Under the pieces are notes generated by a model. The model made no database searches. It was not told where the DNA came from and saw nothing but the letters and a program-made list of their open reading frames with translations. Positions 25,901 to 37,239 of a DNA stretch of 64,000 nucleotides are shown here, in pieces. Numbering within the stretch: the stretch's first letter is position 1; each line of letters opens with the position of its first letter. The DNA is from Crossaster papposus (lineage: Eukaryota; Echinodermata; Asteroidea; Velatida; Solasteridae): NCBI GenBank assembly GCA_037893245.1, contig JBAIAA010000598.1, positions 248,001 to 312,000 on the forward strand, in the 5' to 3' direction. Made by a program: the position numbers and the translations under genes.

Positions 25901-28900
25901 GTCTTGTCCGCCTTCTTGCCTTGTCTTGTCCGCCTTCTTGCCTTGTCTTGTCCGCCTTCTTGCCTTGTCTTGTCCGCCTTCTTGCCTTGTCTTGTCTTGT
26001 CCGCCTTCTTGCCTTGTCTTGTCTTGTCCGCCTTCTTGCCTTGTCTAGTCTTGTCCGCCGTCCTTGTCTTGTCTAGTCTTGTCCGCCGTCCTTGTCTTGT
26101 CTAGTCTTGTCCGCCGTTCTTGTCTTGTCTAGTCTTGTCCGCCTTCTTGTCTTGTCTAGTCTTGTCCGCCTTCTTGTCTTGTCTAGTCTTGTCCGCCTTC
26201 TTGTCTTGTCTAGTCTTGTCCGCCTTCTTGTCTTGTCTAGTCTTGTCCGCCTTCTTGTCTTGTCTAGTCTTGTCCGCCTTCTTGTCTTGTCTAGTCTTGT
26301 CCGCCTTCTTGTCTTGTCTAGTCTTGTCCGCCTTCTTGTCTTGTCTAGTCTTGTCCGCCTTCTTGTCTTGTCTAGTCTTGTCCGCCTTCTTGTCTTGTCT
26401 AGTCTTGTCCGCCTTCTTGTCTTGTCTAGTCTTGTCCGCCTTCTTGTCTTGTCTAGTCTTGTCCGCCTTCTTGTCTTGTCTAGTCTTGTCCGCCTTCTTG
26501 TCTTGTCTAGTCTTGTCCGCCTTCTTGTCTTGTCTAGTCTTGTCCGCCTTCTTGTCTTGTCTAGTCTTGTCCGCCTTCTTGTCTTGTCTAGTCTTGTCCG
26601 CCTTCTTGTCTTGTCTAGTCTTGTCCGCCTTCTTGTCTTGTCTAGTCTTGTCCGCCTTCTTGTCTTGTCTAGTCTTGTCCGCCTTCTTGTCTTGTCTAGT
26701 CTTGTCCGCCTTCTTGTCTTGTCTAGTCTTGTCCGCCTTCTTGTCTTGTCTAGTCTTGTCCGCCTTCTTGTCTTGTCTAGTCTTGTCCGCCTTCTTGTCT
26801 TGTCTAGTCTTGTCCGCCTTCTTGTCTTGTCTAGTCTTGTCCGCCTTCTTGTCTTGTCTAGTCTTGTCCGCCTTCTTGTCTTGTCTAGTCTTGTCCGCCT
26901 TCTTGTCTTGTCTAGTCTTGTCCGCCTTCTTGTCTTGTCTAGTCTTGTCCGCCTTCTTGTCTTGTCTAGTCTTGTCCGCCTTCTTGTCTTGTCTAGTCTT
27001 GTCCGCCTTCTTGTCTTGTCTAGTCTTGTCCGCCTTCTTGTCTTGTCTAGTCTTGTCCGCCTTCTTGTCTTGTCTAGTCTTGTCCGCCTTCTTGTCTTGT
27101 CTAGTCTTGTCCGCCTTCTTGTCTTGTCTAGTCTTGTCCGCCTTCTTGTCTTGTCTTGTCTTGTCCGCCTTCTTGTCTTGTCTTGTCTTGTCCGCCTTCT
27201 TGTCTTGTCTAGTCTTGTCCGCCTTCTTGTCTTGTCTAGTCTTGTCCGCCTTCTTGTCTTGTCTAGTCTTGTCCGCCTTCTTGTCTTGTCTAGTCTTGTC
27301 CGCCTTCTTGTCTTGTCTAGTCTTGTCCGCCTTCTTGTCTTGTCTAGTCTTGTCCGCCTTCTTGTCTTGTCTAGTCTTGTCCGCCTTCTTGTCTTGTCTA
27401 GTCTTGTCCGCCTTCTTGTCTTGTCTAGTCTTGTCCGCCTTCTTGTCTTGTCTAGTCTTGTCCGCCTTCTCGTCTTGTCTAGTCTTGTCCGCCTTCTCGT
27501 CTTGTCTAGTCTTGTCCGCCTTCTTGTCTTGTCTAGTCTTGTCCGCCTTCTTGTCTTGTCTAGTCTTGTCCGCCTTCTTGTCTTGTCTTGTCCGCCTTCT
27601 TGTCTTGTCTTGTCCGCCTTCTTGTCTTGTCTTGTCCGCCTTCTTGTCTTGTCTGGTCCGCCTTCTTGCCTTGTCTTGTCTTGTCCGCCTTCTTGCCTTG
27701 TCTTGTCTTGTCCGCCTTCTTGCCTTGTCTTGTCTTGTCCGCCTTCTTGCCTTGTCTTGTCTTGTCCGCCTTCTTGCCTTGTCTTGTCTTGTCCGCCTTC
27801 TTGCCTTGTCTTGTCTTGTCCGCCTTCTTGCCTTGTCTTGTCTTGTCCGCCTTCTTGCCTTGTCTTGTCTTGTCCGCCTTCTTGCCTTGTCTTGTCTTGT
27901 CCGCCTTCTTGCCTTGTCTTGTCTTGTCCGCCTTCTTGCCTTGTCTTGTCTTGTCCGCCTTCTTGCCTTGTCTTGTCTTGTCCGCCTTCTTGCCTTGTCT
28001 TGTCTTGTCCGCCTTCTTGCCTTGTCTAGTCTTGTCCGCCTTCTTGCCTTGTCTAGTCTTGTCCGCCTTCTTGCCTTGTCTAGTCTTGTCCGCCTTCTTG
28101 CCTTGTCTAGTCTTGTCCGCCTTCTTGCCTTGTCTAGTCTTGTCCGCCTTCTTGCCTTGTCTAGTCTTGTCCGCCTTCTTGCCTTGTCTAGTCTTGTCCG
28201 CCTTCTTGCCTTGTCTAGTCTTCTCCGCCTTCTTGTCTTGTCTAGTCTTGTCCGCCTTCTTGTCTTGTCTAGTCTTGTCCGCCTTCTTGTCTTGTCTAGT
28301 CTTGTCCGCCTTCTTGTCTTGTCTAGTCTTGTCCGCCTTCTTGTCTTGTCTAGTCTTGTCCGCCTTCTTGTCTTGTCTAGTCTTGTCCGCCTTCTTGTCT
28401 TGTCTAGTCTTGTCCGCCTTCTTGTCTTGTCTAGTCTTGTCCGCCTTCTTGTCTTGTCTAGTCTTGTCCGCCTTCTTGTCTTGTCTAGTCTTGTCCGCCT
28501 TCTTGTCTTGTCTAGTCTTGTCCGCCTTCTTGTCTTGTCTAGTCTTGTCCGCCTTCTTGTCTTGTCTAGTCTTGTCCGCCTTCTTGTCTTGTCTAGTCTT
28601 GTCCGCCTTCTTGTCTTGTCTAGTCTTGTCCGCCTTCTTGTCTTGTCTAGTCTTGTCCGCCTTCTTGTCTTGTCTAGTCTTGTCCGCCTTCTTGTCTTGT
28701 CTAGTCTTGTCCGCCTTCTTGTCTTGTCTAGTCTTGTCCGCCTTCTTGTCTTGTCTAGTCTTGTCCGCCTTCTTGTCTTGTCTAGTCTTGTCCGCCTTCT
28801 TGTCTTGTCTAGTCTTGTCCGCCTTCTTGTCTTGTCTAGTCTTGTCCGCCTTCTTGTCTTGTCTAGTCTTGTCCGCCTTCTTGTCTTGTCTAGTCTTCTT

Positions 28901-31600
28901 GTCTTGTCTAGTCTTGTCCGCCTTCTTGTCTTGTCTTGTCCGCCTTCTTGTCTTGTCTTGTCCGCCTTCTTGTCTTGTCTAGTCTTGTCCGCCTTCTTGT
29001 CTTGTCTAGTCTTGTCCGCCTTCTTGTCTTGTCTAGTCTTGTCCGCCTTCTTGTCTTGTCTAGTCTTGTCCGCCTTCTTGTCTTGTCTAGTCTTGTCCGC
29101 CTTCTTGTCTTGTCTAGTCTTGTCCGCCTTCTTGTCTTGTCTAGTCTTGTCCGCCTTCTTGTCTTGTCTAGTCTTGTCCGCCTTCTTGTCTTGTCTAGTC
29201 TTGTCCGCCTTCTTGTCTTGTCTAGTCTTGTCCGCCTTCTTGTCTTGTCTAGTCTTGTCCGCCTTCTTGTCTTGTCTAGTCTTCTTGTCTTGTCTAGTCT
29301 TGTCCGCCTTCTTGTCTTGTCTTGTCCGCCTTCTTGTCTTGTCTTGTCCGCCTTCTTGTCTTGTCTAGTCTTGTCCGCCTTCTTGTCTTGTCTAGTCTTG
29401 TCCGCCTTCTTGTCTTGTCTAGTCTTGTCCGCCTTCTTGTCTTGTCTAGTCTTGTCCGCCTTCTTGTCTTGTCTAGTCTTGTCCGCCTTCTTGTCTTGTC
29501 TAGTCTTGTCCGCCTTCTTGTCTTGTCTAGTCTTGTCCGCCTTCTTGTCTTGTCTAGTCTTGTCCGCCTTCTTGTCTTGTCTAGTCTTGTCCGCCTTCTT
29601 GTCTTGTCTAGTCTTGTCCGCCTTCTTGTCTTGTCTAGTCTTGTCCGCCTTCTTGTCTTGTCTAGTCTTGTCCGCCTTCTTGTCTAGTCTTGTCCGCCTT
29701 CTTGTCTTGTCTTGTCCGCCTTCTTGTCTTGTCTTGTCCGCCTTCTTGTCTTGTCTTGTCCGCCTTCTTGTCTTGTCTTGTCCGCCTTCTTGTCTTGTCT
29801 TGTCCGCCTTCTTGTCTTGTCTTGTCCGCCTTCTTGCCTTGTCTTGTCCGCCTTCTTGCCTTGTCTTGTCCGCCTTCTTGTCTTGTCTAGTCTTGTCCGC
29901 CTTCTTGTCTTGTCTAGTCTTGTCCGCCTTCTTGTCTTGTCTAGTCTTGTCCGCCTTCTTGTCTTGTCTAGTCTTGTCCGCCTTCTTGTCTTGTCTAGTC
30001 TTGTCCGCCTTCTTGTCTTGTCTAGTCTTGTCCGCCTTCTTGTCTTGTCTAGTCTTGTCCGCCTTCTTGTCTTGTCTAGTCTTGTCCGCCTTCTTGTCTT
30101 GTCTAGTCTTGTCCGCCTTCTTGTCTTGTCTAGTCTTGTCCGCCTTCTTGTCTTGTCTAGTCTTGTCCGCCTTCTTGTCTTGTCTAGTCTTGTCCGCCTT
30201 CTTGTCTTGTCTAGTCTTGTCCGCCTTCTTGTCTTGTCTTGTCTTGTCCGCCTTCTTGTCTTGTCTTGTCCGCCTTCTTGTCTTGTCTTGTCCGCCTTCT
30301 TGTCTTGTCTGGTCCGCCTTCTTGCCTTGTCTTGTCTTGTCCGCCTTCTTGCCTTGTCTTGTCTTGTCCGCCTTCTTGCCTTGTCTTGTCTTGTCCGCCT
30401 TCTTGCCTTGTCTTGTCTTGTCCGCCTTCTTGCCTTGTCTTGTCTTGTCCGCCTTCTTGCCTTGTCTTGTCTTGTCCGCCTTCTTGCCTTGTCTTGTCTT
30501 GTCCGCCTTCTTGCCTTGTCTTGTCTTGTCCGCCTTCTTGCCTTGTCTTGTCTTGTCCGCCTTCTTGCCTTGTCTTGTCTTGTCCGCCTTCTTGCCTTGT
30601 CTTGTCTTGTCCGCCTTCTTGCCTTGTCTTGTCTTGTCCGCCTTCTTGCCTTGTCTTGTCTTGTCCGCCTTCTTGCCTTGTCTTGTCTTGTCCGCCTTCT
30701 TGCCTTGTCTTGTCTTGTCCGCCTTCTTGCCTTGTCTTGTCTTGTCCGCCTTCTTGCCTTGTCTTGTCTTGTCCGCCTTCTTGCCTTGTCTAGTCTTGTC
30801 CGCCTTCTTGCCTTGTCTAGTCTTGTCCGCCTTCTTGCCTTGTCTAGTCTTGTCCGCCTTCTTGCCTTGTCTAGTCTTGTCCGCCTTCTTGCCTTGTCTA
30901 GTCTTGTCCGCCTTCTTGCCTTGTCTAGTCTTGTCCGCCTTCTTGCCTTGTCTAGTCTTGTCCGCCTTCTTGCCTTGTCTAGTCTTGTCCGCCTTCTTGT
31001 CTTGTCTAGTCTTGTCCGCCTTCTTGTCTTGTCTAGTCTTGTCCGCCTTCTTGTCTTGTCTAGTCTTGTCCGCCTTCTTGTCTTGTCTAGTCTTGTCCGC
31101 CTTCTTGTCTTGTCTAGTCTTGTCCGCCTTCTTGTCTTGTCTAGTCTTGTCCGCCTTCTTGTCTTGTCTAGTCTTGTCCGCCTTCTTGTCTTGTCTAGTC
31201 TTGTCCGCCTTCTTGTCTTGTCTAGTCTTGTCCGCCTTCTTGTCTTGTCTAGTCTTGTCCGCCTTCTTGTCTTGTCTAGTCTTGTCCGCCTTCTTGTCTT
31301 GTCTAGTCTTGTCCGCCTTCTTGTCTTGTCTAGTCTTGTCCGCCTTCTTGTCTTGTCTAGTCTTGTCCGCCTTCTTGTCTTGTCTAGTCTTGTCCGCCTT
31401 CTTGTCTTGTCTAGTCTTGTCCGCCTTCTTGTCTTGTCTAGTCTTGTCCGCCTTCTTGTCTTGTCTAGTCTTGTCCGCCTTCTTGTCTTGTCTAGTCTTG
31501 TCCGCCTTCTTGTCTTGTCTAGTCTTGTCCGCCTTCTTGTCTTGTCTTGTCCGCCTTCTTGTCTTGTCTTGTCCGCCTTCTTGTCTTGTCTAGTCTTGTC
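10600..31600. repeat. Higher-order repeat at about 15.4-15.7 kb spacing
   Basis: The variant order at about 10.6-16.0 kb is repeated at about 26.1-31.6 kb. The CTTCTCCGCC variant at 12829 recurs at 28211, 15382 bp apart. The single CTGGTCC variant at 14614 recurs at 30311, 15697 bp apart. The growing offset shows unit gains between the copies. The 5.27-kb blocks are nested inside this larger duplication. Confidence 0.75.
13940..20380. repeat. Higher-order repeat of about 2.31 kb
   Basis: Successive blocks begin near 13940, 16265, 18573 and 20359. Point variants are shared at constant offset: CTGGTCTTG at 15762 and 18069 (2307 bp) and CCACCTTC at 16558 and 18867 (2309 bp). The fourth block is shorter (about 1.8 kb) and has the most irregular units, for example near 20480-20520 and 21615-21660. 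Confidence 0.8.
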
Positions 31601-34600
31601 CGCCTTCTTGTCTTGTCTAGTCTTGTCCGCCTTCTTGTCTTGTCTAGTCTTGTCCGCCTTCTTGTCTTGTCTAGTCTTGTCCGCCTTCTTGTCTTGTCTA
31701 GTCTTGTCCGCCTTCTTGTCTTGTCTAGTCTTGTCCGCCTTCTTGTCTTGTCTAGTCTTGTCCGCCTTCTTGTCTAGTCTTGTCCGCCTTCTTGTCTAGT
31801 CTTGTCCGCCTTCTTGTCTTGTCTTGTCCGCCTTCTTGTCTTGTCTTGTCCGCCTTCTTGTCTTGTCTTGTCCGCCTTCTTGTCTTGTCTTGTCCGCCTT
31901 CTTGTCTTGTCTTGTCCGCCTTCTTGTCTTGTCTTGTCCGCCTTCTTGTCTTGTCTTGTCCGCCTTCTTGCCTTGTCTTGTCCGCCTTCTTGCCTTGTCT
32001 TGTCCGCCTTCTTGCCTTGTCTTGTCCGCCTTCTTGCCTTGTCTTGTCCGCCTTCTTGCCTTGTCTTGTCTTGTCCGCCTTCTTGCCTTGTCTTGTCTTG
32101 TCCGCCTTCTTGCCTTGTCTTGTCTTGTCCGCCTTCTTGCCTTGTCTAGTCTTGTCCGCCTTCTTGCCTTGTCTAGTCTTGTCCGCCTTCTTGCCTTGTC
32201 TAGTCTTGTCCGCCTTCTTGCCTTGTCTAGTCTTGTCCGCCTTCTTGCCTTGTCTAGTCTTGTCCGCCTTCTTGCCTTGTCTAGTCTTGTCCGCCTTCTT
32301 GCCTTGTCTAGTCTTGTCCGCCTTCTTGCCTTGTCTAGTCTTGTCCGCCTTCTTGTCTTGTCTAGTCTTGTCCGCCTTCTTGTCTAGTCTAGTCTTGTCC
32401 GCCTTCTTGTCTTGTCTAGTCTTGTCCGCCTTCTTGTCTTGTCTAGTCTTGTCCGCCTTCTTGTCTTGTCTAGTCTTGTCCGCCTTCTTGTCTTGTCTAG
32501 TCTTGTCCGCCTTCTTGTCTTGTCTAGTCTTGTCCGCCTTCTTGTCTTGTCTAGTCTTGTCCGCCTTCTTGTCTTGTCTAGTCTTGTCCGCCTTCTTGTC
32601 TTGTCTAGTCTTGTCCGCCTTCTTGTCTTGTCTAGTCTTGTCCGCCTTCTTGTCTTGTCTAGTCTTGTCCGCCTTCTTGTCTTGTCTAGTCTTGTCCGCC
32701 TTCTTGTCTTGTCTAGTCTTGTCCGCCTTCTTGTCTTGTCTAGTCTTGTCCGCCTTCTTGTCTTGTCTAGTCTTGTCCGCCTTCTTGTCTTGTCTAGTCT
32801 TGTCCGCCTTCTTGTCTTGTCTAGTCTTGTCCGCCTTCTTGTCTTGTCTAGTCTTGTCCGCCTTCTTGTCTTGTCTAGTCTTGTCCGCCTTCTTGTCTTG
32901 TCTAGTCTTCTTGTCTTGTCTAGTCTTGTCCGCCTTCTTGTCTTGTCTTGTCCGCCTTCTTGTCTTGTCTAGTCTTGTCCGCCTTCTTGTCTTGTCTAGT
33001 CTTGTCCGCCTTCTTGTCTTGTCTAGTCTTGTCCGCCTTCTCGTCTTGTCTAGTCTTGTCCACCTTCTTGTCTTGTCTAGTCTTGTCCGCCTTCTTGTCT
33101 TGTCTAGTCTTGTCCGCCTTCTTGTCTTGTCTAGTCTTGTCCGCCTTCTTGTCTAGTCTTGTCCGCCTTCTTGTCTAGTCTTGTCCGCCTTCTTGTCTTG
33201 TCTTGTCCGCCTTCTTGTCTTGTCTTGTCCGCCTTCTTGTCTTGTCTTGTCCGCCTTCTTGTCTTGTCTTGTCTTGTCCGCCTTCTTGTCTTGTCTTGTC
33301 CGCCTTCTTGTCTTGTCTTGTCCGCCTTCTTGTCTTGTCTTGTCCGCCTTCTTGCCTTGTCTTGTCCGCCTTCTTGCCTTGTCTTGTCCGCCTTCTTGCC
33401 TTGTCTTGTCCGCCTTCTTGCCTTGTCTTGTCCGCCTTCTTGCCTTGTCTTGTCTTGTCCGCCTTCTTGCCTTGTCTTGTCTTGTCCGCCTTCTTGCCTT
33501 GTCTTGTCTTGTCCGCCTTCTTGCCTTGTCTTGTCTTGTCCGCCTTCTTGCCTTGTCTTGTCTTGTCCGCCTTTTTGCCTTGTCTTGTCTTGTCCGCCTT
33601 CTTGCCTTGTCTTGTCTTGTCCGCCTTCTTGCCTTGTCTTGTCTTGTCCGCCTTCTTGCCTTGTCTTGTCTTGTCCGCCTTCTTGCCTTGTCTTGTCTTG
33701 TCCGCCTTCTTGCCTTGTCTTGTCTTGTCCGCCTTCTTGCCTTGTCTTGTCTTGTCCGCCTTCTTGCCTTGTCTTGTCTTGTCCGCCTTCTTGCCTTGTC
33801 TTGTCTTGTCCGCCTTCTTGCCTTGTCTTGTCTTGTCCGCCTTCTTGCCTTGTCTAGTCTTGTCCGCCTTCTTGCCTTGTCTAGTCTTGTCCGCCTTCTT
33901 GCCTTGTCTAGTCTTGTCCGCCTTCTTGCCTTGTCTAGTCTTGTCCGCCTTCTTGCCTTGTCTAGTCTTGTCCGCCTTCTTGTCTTGTCTAGTCTTGTCC
34001 GCCTTCTTGTCTTGTCTAGTCTTGTCCGCCTTCTTGTCTTGTCTAGTCTTGTCCGCCTTCTTGTCTTGTCTAGTCTTGTCCGCCTTCTTGTCTTGTCTAG
34101 TCTTGTCCGCCTTCTTGTCTTGTCTAGTCTTGTCCGCCTTCTTGTCTTGTCTAGTCTTGTCCGCCTTCTTGTCTTGTCTAGTCTTGTCCGCCTTCTTGTC
34201 TTGTCTAGTCTTGTCCGCCTTCTTGTCTTGTCTAGTCTTGTCCGCCTTCTTGTCTTGTCTAGTCTTGTCCGCCTTCTTGTCTTGTCTAGTCTTGTCCGCC
34301 TTCTTGTCTTGTCTAGTCTTGTCCGCCTTCTTGTCTTGTCTAGTCTTGTCCGCCTTCTTGTCTTGTCTAGTCTTGTCCGCCTTCTTGTCTTGTCTAGTCT
34401 TGTCCGCCTTCTTGTCTTGTCTAGTCTTGTCCGCCTTCTTGTCTTGTCTAGTCTTGTCCGCCTTCTTGTCTTGTCTAGTCTTGTCCGCCTTCTTGTCTTG
34501 TCTAGTCTTGTCCGCCTTCTTGTCTTGTCTAGTCTTGTCCGCCTTCTTGTCTTGTCTAGTCTTGTCCGCCTTCTTGTCTTGTCTAGTCTTGTCCGCCTTC

Positions 34601-34882
34601 TTGTCTTGTCTAGTCTTGTCCGCCTTCTTGTCTTGTCTAGTCTTGTCCGCCTTCTTGTCTTGTCTAGTCTTGTCCGCCTTCTTGTCTTGTCTAGTCTTGT
34701 CCGCCTTCTTGTCTTGTCTAGTCTTGTCCGCCTTCTTGTCTTGTCTAGTCTTGTCCGCCTTCTTCTCTTGTCTAGTCTTGTCCGCCTTCTTCTCTTGTCT
34801 AGTCTTGTCCGCCTTCTTCTCTTGTCTAGTCTTGTCCGCCTTCTTCTCTTGTCTAGTCTTGTCCGCCTTCTTGTCTTGTCTA

Positions 34883-36118
34883 GTCTTGTCCGCCTTCTTG
34901 TCTTGTCTTGTCCGCCTTCTTGCCTTGTCTTGTCTTGTCCGCCTTCTTGCCTTGTCTTGTCTTGTCCGCCTTCTTGCCTTGTCTTGTCTTGTCCGCCTTC
35001 TTGCCTTGTCTTGTCTTGTCCGCCTTCTTGCCTTGTCTTGTCTTGTCCGCCTTCTTGCCTTGTCTTGTCTTGTCCGCCTTCTTGCCTTGTCTTGTCTTGT
35101 CCGCCTTCTTGCCTTGTCTTGTCTTGTCCGCCTTCTTGCCTTGTCTTGTCTTGTCCGCCTTCTTGCCTTGTCTTGTCTTGTCCGCCTTCTTGCCTTGTCT
35201 TGTCTTGTCCGCCCTCTTGCCTTGTCTTGTCTTGTCCGCCTTCTTGCCTTGTCTTGTCTTGTCCGCCTTCTTGCCTTGTCTTGTCTTGTCCGCCTTCTTG
35301 CCTTGTCTTGTCTTGTCCGCCCTCTTGCCTTGTCTTGTCTTGTCCGCCTTCTTGCCTTGTCTTGTCTTGTCCGCCTTCTTGCCTTGTCTTGTCTTGTCCG
35401 CCTTCTTGCCTTGTCTTGTCTTGTCCGCCTTCTTGCCTTGTCTTGTCTTGTCCGCCTTCTTGCCTTGTCTTGTCTTGTCCGCCTTCTTGCCTTGTCTTGT
35501 CTTGTCCGCCTTCTTGCCTTGTCTTGTCTTGTCCGCCTTCTTGCCTTGTCTTGTCTTGTCCGCCTTCTTGCCTTGTCTTGTCTTGTCCGCCTTCTTGCCT
35601 TGTCTTGTCTTGTCCGCCTTCTTGCCTTGTCTTGTCTTGTCCGCCTTCTTGCCTTGTCTTGTCTTGTCCGCCTTCTTGCCTTGTCTTGTCTTGTCCGCCT
35701 TCTTGCCTTGTCTTGTCTTGTCCGCCTTCTTGCCTTGTCTTGTCTTGTCCGCCTTCTTGCCTTGTCTTGTCTTGTCCGCCTTCTTGCCTTGTCTTGTCTT
35801 GTCCGCCTTCTTGCCTTGTCTTGTCTTGTCCGCCTTCTTGCCTTGTCTTGTCTTGTCCGCCTTCTTGCCTTGTCTTGTCTTGTCCGCCTTCTTGCCTTGT
35901 CTTGTCTTGTCCGCCTTCTTGCCTTGTCTTGTCTTGTCCGCCTTCTTGCCTTGTCTTGTCTTGTCCGCCTTCTTGCCTTGTCTTGTCTTGTCCGCCTTCT
36001 TGCCTTGTCTTGTCTTGTCCGCCTTCTTGCCTTGTCTTGTCTTGTCCGCCTTCTTGCCTTGTCTTGTCTTGTCCGCCTTCTTGCCTTGTCTTGTCTTGTC
36101 CGCCTTCTTGTCTTGTCT
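34883..36118. repeat. Adenine-free block of the array
   Basis: This 1236-bp stretch of the plus strand contains no A. It consists of 27-bp units in which the last pentamer is CTTGT instead of CTAGT. Two further adenine-free stretches follow, at 36444-37261 (818 bp) and 37458-38185 (728 bp). A transcript of the minus strand across these blocks would contain no uracil. Confidence 0.95.
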
Positions 36119-37239
36119 AGTCTTGTCCGCCTTCTTGTCTTGTCTAGTCTTGTCCGCCTTCTTGTCTTGTCTAGTCTTGTCCGCCTTCTTGTCTTGTCTA
36201 GTCTTGTCCGCCTTCTTGTCTTGTCTAGTCTTGTCCGCCTTCTTGTCTTGTCTAGTCTTGTCCGCCTTCTTGTCTTGTCTAGTCTTGTCCGCCTTCTTGT
36301 CTTGTCTAGTCTTGTCCGCCTTCTTGTCTTGTCTAGTCTTGTCCGCCTTCTTGTCTTGTCTAGTCTTGTCCGCCTTCTTGTCTTGTCTAGTCTTGTCCGC
36401 CTTCTTGTCTTGTCTAGTCTTGTCCGCCTTCTTGTCTTGTCTAGTCTTGTCCGCCTTCTTGTCTTGTCTTGTCCGCCTTCTTGCCTTGTCTTGTCTTGTC
36501 CGCCTTCTTGCCTTGTCTTGTCTTGTCCGCCTTCTTGCCTTGTCTTGTCTTGTCCGCCTTCTTGCCTTGTCTTGTCTTGTCCGCCTTCTTGCCTTGTCTT
36601 GTCTTGTCCGCCTTCTTGCCTTGTCTTGTCTTGTCCGCCTTCTTGCCTTGTCTTGTCTTGTCCGCCTTCTTGCCTTGTCTTGTCTTGTCCGCCTTCTTGC
36701 CTTGTCTTGTCTTGTCCGCCTTCTTGCCTTGTCTTGTCTTGTCCGCCTTCTTGCCTTGTCTTGTCTTGTCCGCCTTCTTGCCTTGTCTTGTCTTGTCCGC
36801 CTTCTTGCCTTGTCTTGTCTTGTCCGCCTTCTTGCCTTGTCTTGTCTTGTCCGCCTTCTTGCCTTGTCTTGTCTTGTCCGCCTTCTTGCCTTGTCTTGTC
36901 TTGTCCGCCTTCTTGCCTTGTCTTGTCTTGTCCGCCTTCTTGCCTTGTCTTGTCTTGTCCGCCTTCTTGCCTTGTCTTGTCTTGTCCGCCTTCTTGCCTT
37001 GTCTTGTCTTGTCCGCCTTCTTGCCTTGTCTTGTCTTGTCCGCCTTCTTGCCTTGTCTTGTCTTGTCCGCCTTCTTGCCTTGTCTTGTCTTGTCCGCCTT
37101 CTTGCCTTGTCTTGTCTTGTCCGCCTTCTTGCCTTGTCTTGTCTTGTCCGCCTTCTTGCCTTGTCTTGTCTTTTCCGCCTTCTTGCCTTGTCTTGTCTTG
37201 TCCGCCTTCTTGCCTTGTCTTGTCTTGTCCGCCTTCTTG

